Below, piece after piece: positions 1-9,485 of a stretch of DNA of 64,000 nt (its first letter is position 1; the number at the start of each line of letters is the position of its first letter). The notes under the pieces were generated by a model. The model saw nothing but the letters and a program-made list of their open reading frames with translations, was not told the origin of the DNA and did no database searches. This DNA comes from Rhodoferax potami (GTDB lineage Bacteria; Pseudomonadota; Gammaproteobacteria; Burkholderiales; Burkholderiaceae_C). The position numbers and the translations under genes were made by a program. The stretch lies in assembly GCF_032193805.1 (NCBI RefSeq), contig NZ_JAVBIK010000001.1:2253001-2317000 (forward strand). Direction: 5' to 3'.

Positions 1-603
1 AACCGCTCGTTCTTCAACGTGATTTTGGGCGGCTTCGGCGGCGATGCCTCTGCCGGTCCGGCAGGTGCCGCGGTGCAACGCTCCGTCAAAAGCGGCAGCG
101 CGGACGACGCCGCCTTTGTGTTGGGCAATGCCGAGACTGTGGTGATCGTGCCCGGCTACGGCCTGGCTGTAGCCCGCGCTCAGCACGCCGTCAAAGAACT
201 GGCTGCCAAGCTCACCGAGAAGGGCATCACCGTCAAATACGCCATCCACCCGGTAGCGGGCCGTATGCCGGGCCACATGAACGTGCTGCTGGCTGAGGCC
301 GAGGTGCCCTACGACCAGGTGTTTGAGATGGAAGACATCAACGGCGAATTCGGCCAAGCGGATGTGGCCATCATCCTGGGCGCCAACGACGTGGTGAATC
401 CCGCTGCCCACATCAAAGGCAGTCCGATTTACGGGATGCCGATTCTGGAGGCCTACAAGGCCAAGACCATCATCGTGAACAAGCGCTCCATGGCAGCGGG
501 TTATGCCGGCTTGGACAACGAGTTGTTCTATATGGACAAGACCATGATGGTGTTCGGCGACGCCAAAAAAGTCGTCGAGGACATGGGTAAAGCCATCGAA
601 TAG
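1..603 (+). CDS. pntB: NAD(P) transhydrogenase subunit beta, C-terminal part (partial)
   Basis: The reading frame is open from base 1 (NRSFFNVILGG...), so the gene starts upstream of the window and about 200 C-terminal residues remain. They form the NADP(H)-binding domain III of proton-translocating transhydrogenase, which couples hydride transfer between NADH and NADP+ to proton movement across the inner membrane. Seen: the GYGLAVARAQHAV nucleotide-binding segment, the HPVAGRMPGHMNVLLAEA segment, the GANDVVNPAA motif and the IVNKRSMAAGYAG tail, all characteristic of PntB. The membrane part and pntA would lie upstream. The next gene starts about 100 bases later with its own leader, so fadD is probably a separate unit. 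Confidence 0.96.
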   Translation, partial: NRSFFNVILGGFGGDASAGPAGAAVQRSVKSGSADDAAFVLGNAETVVIVPGYGLAVARAQHAVKELAAKLTEKGITVKYAIHPVAGRMPGHMNVLLAEAEVPYDQVFEMEDINGEFGQADVAIILGANDVVNPAAHIKGSPIYGMPILEAYKAKTIIVNKRSMAAGYAGLDNELFYMDKTMMVFGDAKKVVEDMGKAIE

Positions 604-708
604 AGGCGCACGCCTAAGTACAGCCCGCCTAAGGTAAACACCGTGGGAGGGCTTGTTCGTCTGCATCAAAATAGCAGGCTGCATAAAAATTGACCGGAGA
701 CACAAGAC

Positions 709-2382
709 ATGACTGAACGCGTTTGGCTCGGCAGCTACCCACAAGGTGTGCCTGCTGACATCGACCCTGCCAAATACTCCTCCTTGGTGGCGTTGCTGGA
801 AGAAAGCTTTCGCAAATACGAAAGCCGCGTGGCCTACAACTTCATGGGCAAAGATGTCACTTTCGGTCAGACCGATAGTTTGAGCTTGGCGTTTGCCGCC
901 TACCTGCAAGGCCTGGGTCTGAGCAAGGGCGACCGGGTCGCCATCATGATGCCAAATGTGCCGCAGTACCCGATTGCGGTAGCCGCCATTTTGCGGGCCG
1001 GTTTTGTCGTGGTGAATGTGAACCCGCTCTACACCGCCCGTGAGTTGGAGCACCAACTCAAGGACTCCGGCTCCAAGGCGATCGTCATCATTGAGAACTT
1101 TGCCCACACCCTGGAGAAGTGCATCGCCGCTACGCCGGTCAAGCACGTGGTCTTGTGTTCTATGGGTGACCGCTTGGGCCTGCTCAAGGGCACCATGGTG
1201 AACTACGTGGTCCGCAACGTCAAAAAGATGGTGCCGTCTTTCAGCCTGCCCGATGCGGTACGTTTCAATGAGGCCATTGCCCGTGGCACCAAAGCGCCCT
1301 TCAAAAAGCCCGAAATCAAGGCGGACGATGTGGCGGTCCTGCAGTACACCGGCGGTACGACCGGAGTGTCCAAAGGTGCGGTGCTCTTGCACCGCAACGT
1401 GATCGCCAATGCATTGCAGTCAGAGGCCTGGTATGCGCCGGCCATGGCCAAGGTGCCCGCTGATCAGCAGCCCACCACGGTGTGTGCCTTGCCGCTCTAC
1501 CATGTGTTCGCCTTTACGGTAGGTATGATGCTGTCGGTCCGTACCGGCGGCAAACTTATTTTGATTCCGAACCCGCGTGACATTCCGGGGGTACTGAAAG
1601 AGCTATCCAAGCACACTATCCATAGCCTGCCTGCGGTGAACACCCTGTTCAATGGGTTGGCCAATCACCCTGACTTCAACAAGGTGGACTGGAGCCATTT
1701 GAAAGTTGCAGTGGGCGGTGGCACCGCAGTGCAGAGTGGTGTGGCCAAGCTGTGGTTTGACAAGACCGGCTGCCCTATTTGCGAAGGGTACGGCCTGAGC
1801 GAGACCTCGCCCACTGTGAGCTGCAACCCGATTACCTCCACGGAATTCACCGGCACGATCGGTGTGCCTTTGCCCAGCACCTACATGAAGCTCTTGGATG
1901 ATGAGGGCGTAGAGGTCGCGCAAGGGCAGAGTGGAGAGATTGCCATCAAAGGCCCGCAAGTGATGGCGGGTTATTGGCAGCGGCCGGATGAGACGGCCAA
2001 GGTCATGACGTCCGATGGCTACTTTAAAACCGGTGACATCGGAGTGGTCGACGCCCGCGGTTTCTTCAAAATCGTAGATCGCAAAAAAGACATGATCCTG
2101 GTGAGTGGGTTCAACGTGTTCCCCACCGAGCTGGAAGATGTGGTCACCCAGATCCCCGGTGTGTTGGAGTGCGCCTGTGTCGGGGTGGCAGACGCCAAAA
2201 CCGGCGAGGCCGTAAAGTTGGTGATCGTCAAAAAAGATCCCAACCTGAGCGAAGAAGACGTGCGCGCTTTCTGCAAAGAGAACCTCACCGGCTACAAGCA
2301 ACCCAAAGTGGTGGAGTTCCGGACAGATCTCCCCAAAACGCCTGTCGGCAAAATTTTGCGCCGCGAGCTGCGGGATAAGTAA
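709..2382 (+). CDS. fadD: Long-chain fatty-acid--CoA ligase
   Basis: ANL-superfamily acyl-CoA synthetase of 557 residues, the usual FadD length. It activates fatty acids to acyl-CoA through an acyl-adenylate, at the inner face of the membrane. Seen: P-loop-like AMP motif YTGGTTGVSKGA near residue 213, YGLSETSPTVS (A5), GYFKTGDIG (A7), DRKKDMILVSGFNVFP (A8), and the C-terminal PKTPVGKILRREL with the catalytic lysine. A purine-rich GACCGGAGAC precedes the ATG. The mtnN start lies five bases after the stop, so the two are probably cotranscribed. Substrate chain length is inferred from overall FadD likeness only. Confidence 0.94.
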   Translation: MTERVWLGSYPQGVPADIDPAKYSSLVALLEESFRKYESRVAYNFMGKDVTFGQTDSLSLAFAAYLQGLGLSKGDRVAIMMPNVPQYPIAVAAILRAGFVVVNVNPLYTARELEHQLKDSGSKAIVIIENFAHTLEKCIAATPVKHVVLCSMGDRLGLLKGTMVNYVVRNVKKMVPSFSLPDAVRFNEAIARGTKAPFKKPEIKADDVAVLQYTGGTTGVSKGAVLLHRNVIANALQSEAWYAPAMAKVPADQQPTTVCALPLYHVFAFTVGMMLSVRTGGKLILIPNPRDIPGVLKELSKHTIHSLPAVNTLFNGLANHPDFNKVDWSHLKVAVGGGTAVQSGVAKLWFDKTGCPICEGYGLSETSPTVSCNPITSTEFTGTIGVPLPSTYMKLLDDEGVEVAQGQSGEIAIKGPQVMAGYWQRPDETAKVMTSDGYFKTGDIGVVDARGFFKIVDRKKDMILVSGFNVFPTELEDVVTQIPGVLECACVGVADAKTGEAVKLVIVKKDPNLSEEDVRAFCKENLTGYKQPKVVEFRTDLPKTPVGKILRRELRDK

Positions 2383-2387
2383 GCCCC

Positions 2388-3116
2388 TTGATCGCTATTC
2401 TGAGTGCCTTGGCCGAGGAGCAGACCGGCTTGGTGGAGTGTATGACCCGGGTGGAGTGCGTGGAGCACGCCGGGCGCACTTTCTGGTTGGGGCATCTGGA
2501 CGGTCAGGAGGTCGTGCTGACGCTGTCCCGCATTGGCAAAGTGGCTGCGGCCCTGACCGCCACCGCACTGATCGCCAAGTGGGGTGTCCAGCGGATGGTG
2601 TTTACCGGGGTTGCCGGAGGTACCGGGCCCGGGGTGGCAGTGGGTGATGTGGTGGTCGGTAGCCACTATTTGCAGCACGATATGGACGCCTCCCCGCTGT
2701 TCCCCCGATACGAGATTCCATTGACGGGCCAATCCTTGTTTCCGGCGAATCCCTTGTTGCTGGAGGCCGCGTGTGCGGCGGTTCGCGAGGTTCAATCGGA
2801 TCTGCGCGGCGGGCGCTACCGCGCAGACTTGCACTGTGGACTGATCGCTAGCGGTGACCGCTTCGTGAGTGCCAGTAGTGAGGTGCATGCGCTGCTGGCA
2901 GCTGCTGCAGCGTCAGGCTTCCATCCGTTGGCGGTGGAAATGGAAGGTGCTGCGGTAGCCCAAGTCTGTGCAGACTATCAAGTGCCCTTCGTGGCGATTC
3001 GCACTATTTCGGACCGTGCGGATGACGCTGCCCACACCGATTTCCCGCAGTTCGTGCGGGAGACTGCCAGTGTCTATGCGTTGGCTATCGTGCGCAAAAT
3101 GCTGCGATTGCTATAA
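2388..3116 (+). CDS. mtnN: 5'-methylthioadenosine/S-adenosylhomocysteine nucleosidase
   Basis: Cytosolic nucleosidase of 242 residues that cleaves methylthioadenosine and S-adenosylhomocysteine to adenine and a thioribose sugar, for methyl-cycle salvage. Seen: N-terminal IAILSALAEEQTGL with the catalytic glutamate, the VFTGVAGG phosphorylase-fold loop, VEMEGAAVAQV (ribose contact) and RTISDRADD with the catalytic aspartate. The start is a TTG five bases after fadD; no ATG fits the conserved N-terminus. The final codons and stop (CTATAA) overlap a copy of the dispersed GCTAT...ATAGC repeat. Confidence 0.92.
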   Translation: MIAILSALAEEQTGLVECMTRVECVEHAGRTFWLGHLDGQEVVLTLSRIGKVAAALTATALIAKWGVQRMVFTGVAGGTGPGVAVGDVVVGSHYLQHDMDASPLFPRYEIPLTGQSLFPANPLLLEAACAAVREVQSDLRGGRYRADLHCGLIASGDRFVSASSEVHALLAAAAASGFHPLAVEMEGAAVAQVCADYQVPFVAIRTISDRADDAAHTDFPQFVRETASVYALAIVRKMLRLL

Positions 3117-3150
3117 AAACAATAGCTACTTGCGCACCATTTCCCAGCGC
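3110..3150 (+). repeat. Dispersed 41-bp palindromic repeat, copy 1
   Basis: Matches GCTAT-N7-ATAGC-N5-GCGC-N11-GCGC exactly (3110-3114, 3122-3126, 3132-3135, 3147-3150), followed by TAGAGGCTGA. It supplies the stop codon region of mtnN and lies between mtnN and corA, which converge. Its hairpin could shape the 3' end of the mtnN mRNA, but there is no U-tract. Confidence 0.8.
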
Positions 3151-3168
3151 TAGAGGCTGAAACGGCTC

Positions 3169-4155
3169 TTATCGCAGCCAGCCGCGCCGGTGGAAATACC
3201 ACATCGGCACCATGGCGCTGGCAATCATCAGCCCGAGTGCGTAGGGGTAGCCCCAGGTTTGCCTGAGCTCCGGCATGAACTCGAAATTCATGCCGTAGAC
3301 GCTGGCGATCAAGGTCGGCGGCAGCAAGGCCACGCTGGCGACCGAAAAGATCTTGATGGTTTTGTTCTGGTTGATGTTGATGAAACCGACGGTCGCATCC
3401 ATCAAAAAGTTGATTTTGTCGAACAAAAATGCGGTGTGCGAGTCCAGCGAGTCAATGTCGCGCAGAATCTGCCGCGCCTGTTCAAACTGCTCGGCATTGA
3501 GCATTTTGCTGCGCATCATGAAGCTCACCGCGCGCCGGGTGTCCATCACGTTGCGGCGAATCCGGCCGCTCAAATCTTCGTGCCGGGCAATTGCGCCGAG
3601 TGCCTCGCCGGCAATCGCATCCGTCACGTTGCCGGACAGCACCTTTTTGCTGACTTTCTCCAGCTCGTCGTAAATGCCTTCGAGCGTGTCTGCAGAGTAT
3701 TCCGCATCCGCGTCAAACAGCTTGAGCAATACTTCTTTGGCGTCTTCGATCAAGCCCGGGGCGCGTCGTGCACGCATGCGCAGCAGCCGGAAGACCGGGA
3801 CGTCTTCATCGTGGATGGAGAAAAGCACCCCTTTGCTTTTGAGGTCGTCGTTGACCAAATTCAAGATAAAGGCGGCGCGGACGGTGCGGGGCTCATCGTC
3901 ATCGGCAATCAAAAAGTCACTGCGGATATGCAGGTCACCGTTGTCTTCCGCGTAGAAGCGGGCGGACTCTTCGATGTCCTCGTCCATAGCGTCGTCCGGG
4001 ATCGACAGTCCGTAGTACTGTTTGACCCAGCGCTTTTCTTCGAGCGTAGGGGATTCCAAATCGACCCAAATGGGCTGGAACTTGGACAGCTCTTCCAGCG
4101 ACTCGATTTCTTCTTGAAAGAGTCGCCCGTTGGCGAGCGTAAAGATATTGAGCAT
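3169..4155 (-). CDS. corA: CorA family magnesium/cobalt transport protein
   Basis: Inner-membrane Mg2+ channel of 328 residues with the CorA layout: a large acidic cytoplasmic domain, a long stalk helix, then two C-terminal membrane helices. Seen: the signature YGMNFEFMPE between the two helices and a basic tail (WYFHRRGWLR). The start MLNIFTLANGRL fits the family. It converges with mtnN across repeat copy 1. No magnesium riboswitch is evident in the 195 bases upstream, which are shared with a divergent MFS gene. Related ZntB-type exporters carry GxN loops too, but the GMN motif favours CorA. Confidence 0.93.
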   Translation of the reverse strand: MLNIFTLANGRLFQEEIESLEELSKFQPIWVDLESPTLEEKRWVKQYYGLSIPDDAMDEDIEESARFYAEDNGDLHIRSDFLIADDDEPRTVRAAFILNLVNDDLKSKGVLFSIHDEDVPVFRLLRMRARRAPGLIEDAKEVLLKLFDADAEYSADTLEGIYDELEKVSKKVLSGNVTDAIAGEALGAIARHEDLSGRIRRNVMDTRRAVSFMMRSKMLNAEQFEQARQILRDIDSLDSHTAFLFDKINFLMDATVGFININQNKTIKIFSVASVALLPPTLIASVYGMNFEFMPELRQTWGYPYALGLMIASAMVPMWYFHRRGWLR

Positions 4156-4350
4156 GGCTCACTCCCAGGTGATGTTGGCTGCAATCGGGTGTTGGGTGCT
4201 TTCAACCCCGATGCAGTGGTGGGAGTTGAAAGCTACCGACTAGGGTAGGTTTCCAAGGAGTGCTCTCCGGTAATTCAGAAGCAGAAATTATCGCACCGCA
4301 CAGACTGCTAGAGTAAGTGCCCATTCTGTTCTCCAGCGACTCTTTTTACG

Positions 4351-5571
4351 ATGCCTCTCTCCATGACTCCCCGGCGCGAACGCTGGCTGCTAATCACACT
4401 GGCGGGCATCCAGTTCACCAACATCCTCGACTTCATGATCATGATGCCTCTCGGGCCGGCATTGACCAGCCTGTTTCGCATCAGTGATGCCCAGTTCGGC
4501 CTGTTGGTCTCGGCCTATACGCTGGCGGGTGGTGCGTCCGGCCTGCTGGCCTCGACCTACATTGACAAGTTTGATCGCAAGCGCTTGCTGTTAGTGTTGT
4601 ACAGCTTGTTTGCGCTCTCCACCCTGGCTTGCGGCATTGCGCCCAGTTACGAGGCCTTGATGGTCGCGCGGGTGTTTGCCGGTCTTTTTGGCGGGGTGTT
4701 GTCCGCCTTGAGCCAAACCATTGTGGGTGATGTCATTCCTTTTGAGCGCCGTGGTCGTGCCATGGGTGTTGTGATGACTTCCTTCTCGGTGTCTACGGTG
4801 GCCGGTGTTCCACTGGGGTTGTTTCTGGCTGCACAGTTTGGATGGCACATGCCGTTTCTTTTGATCGCCGCCATCTGCGTTCTGTTCGCAGTGTTTGCTT
4901 TCTTGACCCTGCCTGCATTGAATAGCCACCTTCAGGGTCACGCTGATGCATCTGCCTGGGGCCGGATATCGGAGGTGCTGCAAGACCGGAACCACCTCAA
5001 GGCCTTCAGCTTTTCGGCCTTGCTGATGTTCTCCGGATTCACTGTCATCCCGTACATCACGATCTTTATGCAAACCAATGTGGGTTTGCGCGCGGATCAG
5101 GTGCCTTATGTGTACTTGTGCGGTGGCGTTGCGACCTTGATTACCGCGCGCTGGTTCGGTGGCTTGGCGGATAGTTGGGGCAAGTTCAATACCTTTCGCG
5201 CGATTGCCTTGGCGTTTGTCTTGCCCTTAGTGGGCTTGACGCTTTTGGGCCGTGTGGGAATGGCCGGTGCTTTGCTGGTGTCCACCTTGTTTTTTGTGTG
5301 CGGCAGTGGTCGCATGATTCCCGGAATGGCCATGGTGACTTCCGCTGCCAACCCGGCTTTACGGGGCACCTTCATGACGCTGAACGCATCGGTGCAATCC
5401 GCCGCCATGGGCTTGGCCGCGTTGGTGGGGGGGTACATCATTAGCCGGGATGCGGCCGGCCTAGTGCAGAACTATTGGCTTTCCGCCTTGATCGGTGCGG
5501 TAGCCAGCGTTTTGGCGGTGTTTGTTGCGGTTAGACTGAACCTTCATCAGGGCCTGGCCAAGCCGTCTTGA
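4351..5571 (+). CDS. MFS transporter
   Basis: Major facilitator superfamily protein of 406 residues with about twelve hydrophobic segments. Seen: an N-terminal ITLAGIQFTNILDFMIMMPLG helix, the cytoplasmic loop DKFDRKRLLL after helix 2 (MFS motif A), and a second-half motif A-like loop (GGLADSWGKFNTFR). It resembles the AraJ/drug-efflux type of sugar or drug exporters. Substrate is unknown. Starts at the first ATG; an in-frame ATG four codons later (MTPRRERW) is equally possible. It is divergent from corA and followed by a 164-base gap before hpf, so it is likely monocistronic. Confidence 0.88.
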   Translation: MPLSMTPRRERWLLITLAGIQFTNILDFMIMMPLGPALTSLFRISDAQFGLLVSAYTLAGGASGLLASTYIDKFDRKRLLLVLYSLFALSTLACGIAPSYEALMVARVFAGLFGGVLSALSQTIVGDVIPFERRGRAMGVVMTSFSVSTVAGVPLGLFLAAQFGWHMPFLLIAAICVLFAVFAFLTLPALNSHLQGHADASAWGRISEVLQDRNHLKAFSFSALLMFSGFTVIPYITIFMQTNVGLRADQVPYVYLCGGVATLITARWFGGLADSWGKFNTFRAIALAFVLPLVGLTLLGRVGMAGALLVSTLFFVCGSGRMIPGMAMVTSAANPALRGTFMTLNASVQSAAMGLAALVGGYIISRDAAGLVQNYWLSALIGAVASVLAVFVAVRLNLHQGLAKPS

Positions 5572-5735
5572 ATAAGTCCATTTTTGTTGCGGTGCATTAC
5601 AAAAAGTTTTTGCATTTGGGCCGAAACGGGCGCATAGTGAGTTCAACGAGACCGCAATTTGGTGAACAAGTTTGAGTGCTGATTGCCCGAGTGGCAGGAA
5701 GCTTTTTCAACCCTGAGAGCAACTGGAGGTTATTT

Positions 5736-6065
5736 ATGAATTTGACGATCAGCGGTCACCACCTTGAAGTTACCCCGGCCCTGCGTAGTTATGTCACGAC
5801 CAAGCTCGATCGCATCATGCGCCACTTCGATCAAGTGGTAGATGTCAAGGTTCTGCTCACCGTTGAAAAGCAAAAGGAAAAGGAACGACGGCAACGTGCC
5901 GAATGCAATATCCACGTCAAAGGCAGCGACATGTTTGCCGAGAGCGCGCATTCAGACCTGTATGCCGCGGTGGATGATCTGGTCGACAAGCTGGACCGCC
6001 AAGTGGTTCGGCACAAAGACCGGCTGCAAAATCACCACCACGAGGCACCGAAACGTCTGATGTAG
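5736..6065 (+). CDS. hpf: Ribosome hibernation-promoting factor (RaiA/HPF, short type)
   Basis: Small ribosome-binding protein of 109 residues that stabilises inactive 70S/100S ribosomes in slow growth. Seen: [20 protein letters not shown], the beta-alpha fold and a basic central stretch ([14 protein letters not shown]), with no long C-terminal dimerisation domain, so it is the short form. The ATG at 5736 was chosen over an upstream in-frame start because a strong CTGGAGGT lies 7-14 bases before it. It heads the hpf-ptsN-hprK group; rpoN, which often precedes it in proteobacteria, is not adjacent here. Confidence 0.93.
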   Translation: MNLTISGHHLEVTPALRSYVTTKLDRIMRHFDQVVDVKVLLTVEKQKEKERRQRAECNIHVKGSDMFAESAHSDLYAAVDDLVDKLDRQVVRHKDRLQNHHHEAPKRLM

Positions 6066-6090
6066 TGTTGCAATTGAGTCCACAACACTA

Positions 6091-6118
6091 AAACCGCCCT
6101 AGTACGGGCGGTTTTTTT
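6091..6118 (+). terminator. Rho-independent terminator after hpf
   Basis: A nine-base-pair stem (AAACCGCCC / GGGCGGTTT, loop TAGTAC) followed by a T-run. It lies between hpf and ptsN, so transcription into ptsN must come through partial read-through or from its own promoter. Confidence 0.9.
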
Positions 6119-6141
6119 ATGTGCATAATCCGCTCCTTACC

Positions 6142-6609
6142 ATGAACCGCCTCGCGTCCATCCTCCCTCCTTCGCAAGTACTTGCGCAAGTCGATGTCAC
6201 CAGCAAAAAACGCGCATTTGAAGAGGCGGGTTTGCTGTTTGAAAACCTGCACGGCCTCAGCCGGGCGTTGGTAACGGACAGCTTGTTTTCTCGTGAACGT
6301 TTGGGCTCAACAGGCTTGGGTCATGGTGTCGCCATTCCGCATGGCCGCATCAAAGGCCTCAAGTCACCGATGGCGGCCGTGTTTCAGCTGGCTCACCCTA
6401 TCGGGTTTGATTCGCCCGATGATGTGCCTGTCAGCTTGCTGATTTTTTTGTTAGTGCCCGAAGCGGCTACACAAAAGCACTTGGAAATCCTCTCCGAAAT
6501 TGCGGAGTTGCTCAGTGATTCCGTGCTTCGCGAGCAAATCACCAGCTGCGCAGACGCGACCCAGTTGCACGGTTTGATTGCCGGTTGGCAATCGGCGAGA
6601 GCTGTATAA
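6142..6609 (+). CDS. ptsN: PTS IIA-like nitrogen-regulatory protein PtsN
   Basis: EIIA-Ntr protein of 155 residues. It accepts phosphate on a histidine from NPr/HPr and in relatives tunes K+ transport, nitrogen and stress responses. Seen: MNRLASILPPSQVLAQVDV start, the active-site segment GLGHGVAIPHGRI with the phosphorylatable histidine, and VSLLIFLLVPEAATQKHLEIL. A GTG at 6121 would add seven residues but overlaps the terminator tail, so ATG 6142 is preferred. It is followed 27 bases later by hprK, the usual betaproteobacterial pairing. Confidence 0.93.
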   Translation: MNRLASILPPSQVLAQVDVTSKKRAFEEAGLLFENLHGLSRALVTDSLFSRERLGSTGLGHGVAIPHGRIKGLKSPMAAVFQLAHPIGFDSPDDVPVSLLIFLLVPEAATQKHLEILSEIAELLSDSVLREQITSCADATQLHGLIAGWQSARAV

Positions 6610-6636
6610 CACCCCACTGCCGAGCCTGGTACTGCC

Positions 6637-7587
6637 GTGAAACCTACCGCCGTAAGCGCTGACGCCCTTTTCGAAGAATTCCGGGGGCATTTGCGGTGGG
6701 AGTGGGTGGCAGGCTTGGGTGCCTCAGAGCGCCGCTTTGACGAGGTCGCTATTAAAGCTGCCAGGTCTGGTGCCGACTTGGTGGGTTACCTCAACTACAT
6801 CCATCCTTATCGCGTGCAGATTCTGGGCGAGCGGGAGATTACCTACATCACCAACGCAACCCCTGAGGACTGTGCCCGCCGCATCTCACGTATCGTGACC
6901 TTGGAGCCGCCCGTATTGGTGCTAGCCGACGGGCAAGTGGCCCCACAAGCGCTGCTCGCCATGTGTGAGCGCGCACAGATTCCCATGTTCGCGACCAAAG
7001 AGTCGTCCGCTTTTGTGATCGATGTGCTGCGGGCGTATTTGTCGAAGCACTTTGCAGATCGCATGTCCATGCACGGTGTGTTCATGGATATTCTGGGTCT
7101 TGGGGTGTTGATCACCGGTGAATCCGGTCTGGGTAAAAGCGAATTGGGCTTGGAGCTGATCTCGCGCGGCAACGGTTTGGTGGCCGACGATGCAGTGGAC
7201 CTTTTCCGCATTAACCAGACGACGATTGAAGGTCGCTGCCCGGAGCTTTTGCAAAATCTCTTGGAAGTCCGTGGGATCGGCTTGCTCGATATTCGCGGTA
7301 TTTTTGGAGAAACAGCGGTTCGCCGGAAAATGCGACTGAAGTTGATCGTGCACCTGGTTCGCCGCGAAACCTTGGAGCGAGACTACGAGCGCATTCCCTA
7401 CGAGCCCCTCACACAAGACGTGCTCGGGATTCCAGTCCGCAAAGTAGTGATTCAGGTGGTGGCAGGCCGCAACATCGCCGTGTTGGTGGAGGCTGCGGTG
7501 CGAAACACGATTTTGCAGTTGCGCGGTATCGATACCTACCAGGAATTTGTGGAGCGCCATCGCAAAGCCATGGCGCAGGGCTACTAG
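6637..7587 (+). CDS. hprK: HPr kinase/phosphorylase
   Basis: Bifunctional enzyme of 316 residues that phosphorylates and dephosphorylates a serine of HPr-type proteins. Seen: Walker A GESGLGKS at residues 161-168, the HprK signature [16 protein letters not shown], and a C-terminal [20 protein letters not shown] start. Downstream of ptsN and convergent with fur, the stop codons overlapping by a few bases. HPr and EI genes are not in the window, so the partner is encoded elsewhere. In proteobacteria this enzyme is thought to regulate rather than drive sugar transport. Confidence 0.95.
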   Translation: MKPTAVSADALFEEFRGHLRWEWVAGLGASERRFDEVAIKAARSGADLVGYLNYIHPYRVQILGEREITYITNATPEDCARRISRIVTLEPPVLVLADGQVAPQALLAMCERAQIPMFATKESSAFVIDVLRAYLSKHFADRMSMHGVFMDILGLGVLITGESGLGKSELGLELISRGNGLVADDAVDLFRINQTTIEGRCPELLQNLLEVRGIGLLDIRGIFGETAVRRKMRLKLIVHLVRRETLERDYERIPYEPLTQDVLGIPVRKVVIQVVAGRNIAVLVEAAVRNTILQLRGIDTYQEFVERHRKAMAQGY

Positions 7588-8018
7588 TTCGTAGCGTTCC
7601 GGTGCGGGCAGTCGCCCTTGGTGCAGTGGGCGTATAGGCTCAGTGCATGGTCTGCAATCGCAAAGCCTTTGGACTTAGCGACCGCTTGCTGGCGCTTTTC
7701 AATTTCGGCGTCGTAAAACTCTTCCACGCGCCCGCAATCCAGGCACACCAAATGGTCGTGGTGCTGCCCTTCGTTGAGTTCATAGACCGCTTTGCCGCTT
7801 TCAAAATGACTGCGGCTGAGAATGCTGGCCTGTTCGAACTGCGTCAACACGCGATACACGGTGGCCAGCCCCACATCGGAGCGCTCTTGCAGCAAGACCC
7901 GGAACACGTCTTCGGCAGTCATGTGGCGTTGGGTGCCGCGCTGGAAGACCTCCAGAATTTTCAGGCGGGGGACAGTGGCTTTCAGGCCGGTGTTTTTCAG
8001 TTCGTCAATATTGTTCAT
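7584..8018 (-). CDS. fur: Ferric uptake regulator Fur
   Basis: Iron-responsive repressor of 144 residues. Seen: N-terminal winged-helix domain ([14 protein letters not shown] ... [14 protein letters not shown]), metal site HHDH at residues 86-89, CxxC at 92/95 and a C-terminal CTKGDC pair at 132/137. The start at 8018 ([20 protein letters not shown]) matches the family; a start 15 codons upstream would add non-homologous residues. Divergent from bamE with an 83-base gap, the conserved fur-bamE arrangement of betaproteobacteria. Confidence 0.96.
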   Translation of the reverse strand: MNNIDELKNTGLKATVPRLKILEVFQRGTQRHMTAEDVFRVLLQERSDVGLATVYRVLTQFEQASILSRSHFESGKAVYELNEGQHHDHLVCLDCGRVEEFYDAEIEKRQQAVAKSKGFAIADHALSLYAHCTKGDCPHRNATN

Positions 8019-8101
8019 CAGCACATTCCTGGCGTGGTCATCGGACAGGCCAATTGGGGCCAACCGCTACAATGCCGCGATCATATCGTTCTTCAATTTT
8101 C

Positions 8102-8656
8102 ATGCCCCTTATATCCATCCGTAGTCTCCGGACTACCGCCGTTGTCTTGTCTTTGGCAACGCTGGGCGCATGCGGATCGGTCCGCTCTACCAGCGACAAA
8201 GCCTTGGGTGTGATGACACCCTACAAAATCGATATCGTGCAGGGCAATGTAGTGACCCGCGAGCAGTTGGCGGTGTTGCGCGTGGGCATGCCCCGCGCCA
8301 TCGCGCAGGACGTGCTGGGTACGCCCTTGCTGACCAGTTTGTTCCACGCCGATCGTTGGGATTACGTGTTCACGCTCAAGCGCCAGGGCAGTGAGCCACA
8401 GGCCCGCAAGGTCACCGTGTTTTTTGCCAACGATGCGATCAGCCGTATTGAAGCGGACGAGTTGCCCAGTGAAACAGAATTTGTGTCCACCCTGCGCTCG
8501 AAAGCGGTCGCGGGCCCGCTACCGCCTTTGACTGCGTCCGAGGATGCGTTGAAAAAGTTTCCCGCGCCCAAGCGGGGTGATGGCGCCGTCACGCCCGCGC
8601 CGTCTTCCGGCAACTCCGGTACCGCTTACCCGCCGCTGGAGCCCAGCGGACTTTGA
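8102..8656 (+). CDS. bamE: Outer membrane protein assembly factor BamE (SmpA/OmlA lipoprotein)
   Basis: Lipoprotein of 184 residues of the BAM complex, which inserts beta-barrel proteins into the outer membrane. Seen: signal peptide with lipobox LGAC (Cys24), the conserved YKIDIVQGNVVTREQLAVLRVGM region and the DRWDYVF strand of the SmpA/OmlA fold. The C-terminal 60 residues are proline-rich and extend beyond the E. coli protein, as in other beta members. Start at 8102 because it gives an intact signal peptide. Divergent from fur and 25 bases before dapB. Confidence 0.93.
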   Translation: MPLISIRSLRTTAVVLSLATLGACGSVRSTSDKALGVMTPYKIDIVQGNVVTREQLAVLRVGMPRAIAQDVLGTPLLTSLFHADRWDYVFTLKRQGSEPQARKVTVFFANDAISRIEADELPSETEFVSTLRSKAVAGPLPPLTASEDALKKFPAPKRGDGAVTPAPSSGNSGTAYPPLEPSGL

Positions 8657-8681
8657 TCTCCCTTTGACGAATAGTTAGACC

Positions 8682-9485
8682 ATGACCCATACCATTGCCA
8701 TCGCAGGTGCCTCCGGCCGCATGGGCCAGATGTTGATTGAAGCCGTGCGCGCTGCAGACGATTGCACCTTGACTGGCGCATTGGATATCGCGGGTAGTGC
8801 CGCATTGGGCTTGGATGCAGGCGCGTTTTCCGGCAAAGCCGCTGGCGTGTTGATCACCTCTGATTTGCGTGAAGGCCTAAAAAACAGCAAGGCGCTGATT
8901 GACTTCACCCGGCCAGAAGGCACTCTGGCGCATTTGCATGTGTGCCGCGAGCTGGGGGTTGCCGCTGTGATCGGCACCACCGGGTTTACTGACGAGCAAA
9001 AGGCCGAAATCGCCGAGATCGCCAAGTCCATTCCTATCATGATGGCTCCCAACATGAGCGTCGGGGTCAATGTGACCTTGAAACTGTTGGAGATGGCGGC
9101 CAAAGCGCTTTCTACCGGTTATGACATCGAGATTGTGGAAGCCCACCACCGTCACAAGGTGGATGCTCCTTCCGGCACAGCGCTCAAGATGGGCGAAGTC
9201 ATTGCCGACGCCCTCGGTCGTGATTTGAAGGAATGCGCTGTGTACGAGCGCTATGGCGTGACCGGTGAGCGTGATCCCTCCAGCATCGGCTTCGCCACCA
9301 TCCGGGGTGGCGATATCGTGGGTGACCACACAGTGCTGTTTGCCGGCACTGGCGAGCGGATAGAGATCACCCACAAGTCCTCCAGCCGTGCCACCTATGC
9401 GCAAGGCAGCTTGCGCGCTGTGCGCTTCCTGGCTGGCCGCGCACCCGGTTTGTATGACATGTTTGATGTACTCAATTTGAAATGA
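8682..9485 (+). CDS. dapB: 4-hydroxy-tetrahydrodipicolinate reductase
   Basis: NAD(P)H-dependent enzyme of lysine and meso-diaminopimelate synthesis, 267 residues. Seen: N-terminal Rossmann motif GASGRMGQM, the active-site segment [20 protein letters not shown] with catalytic His and Lys, and the C-terminal [11 protein letters not shown]. Its last bases overlap the exbB start (ATGA), implying translational coupling with exbB-exbD. Confidence 0.97.
   Translation: MTHTIAIAGASGRMGQMLIEAVRAADDCTLTGALDIAGSAALGLDAGAFSGKAAGVLITSDLREGLKNSKALIDFTRPEGTLAHLHVCRELGVAAVIGTTGFTDEQKAEIAEIAKSIPIMMAPNMSVGVNVTLKLLEMAAKALSTGYDIEIVEAHHRHKVDAPSGTALKMGEVIADALGRDLKECAVYERYGVTGERDPSSIGFATIRGGDIVGDHTVLFAGTGERIEITHKSSSRATYAQGSLRAVRFLAGRAPGLYDMFDVLNLK

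Noticed and set aside
3190..4248. Long open frame antisense to corA
   Set aside because: Shadow frame of a high-GC gene; no start context, no domain, and the corA frame is clearly coding. The same holds for other long antisense frames such as those opposite leuS, kup, gshB, glcB and DUF1800.
4156..4350. Mg2+ riboswitch between corA and the MFS gene
   Set aside because: No conserved M-box or mgtA-leader sequence could be found in this 195-base gap.
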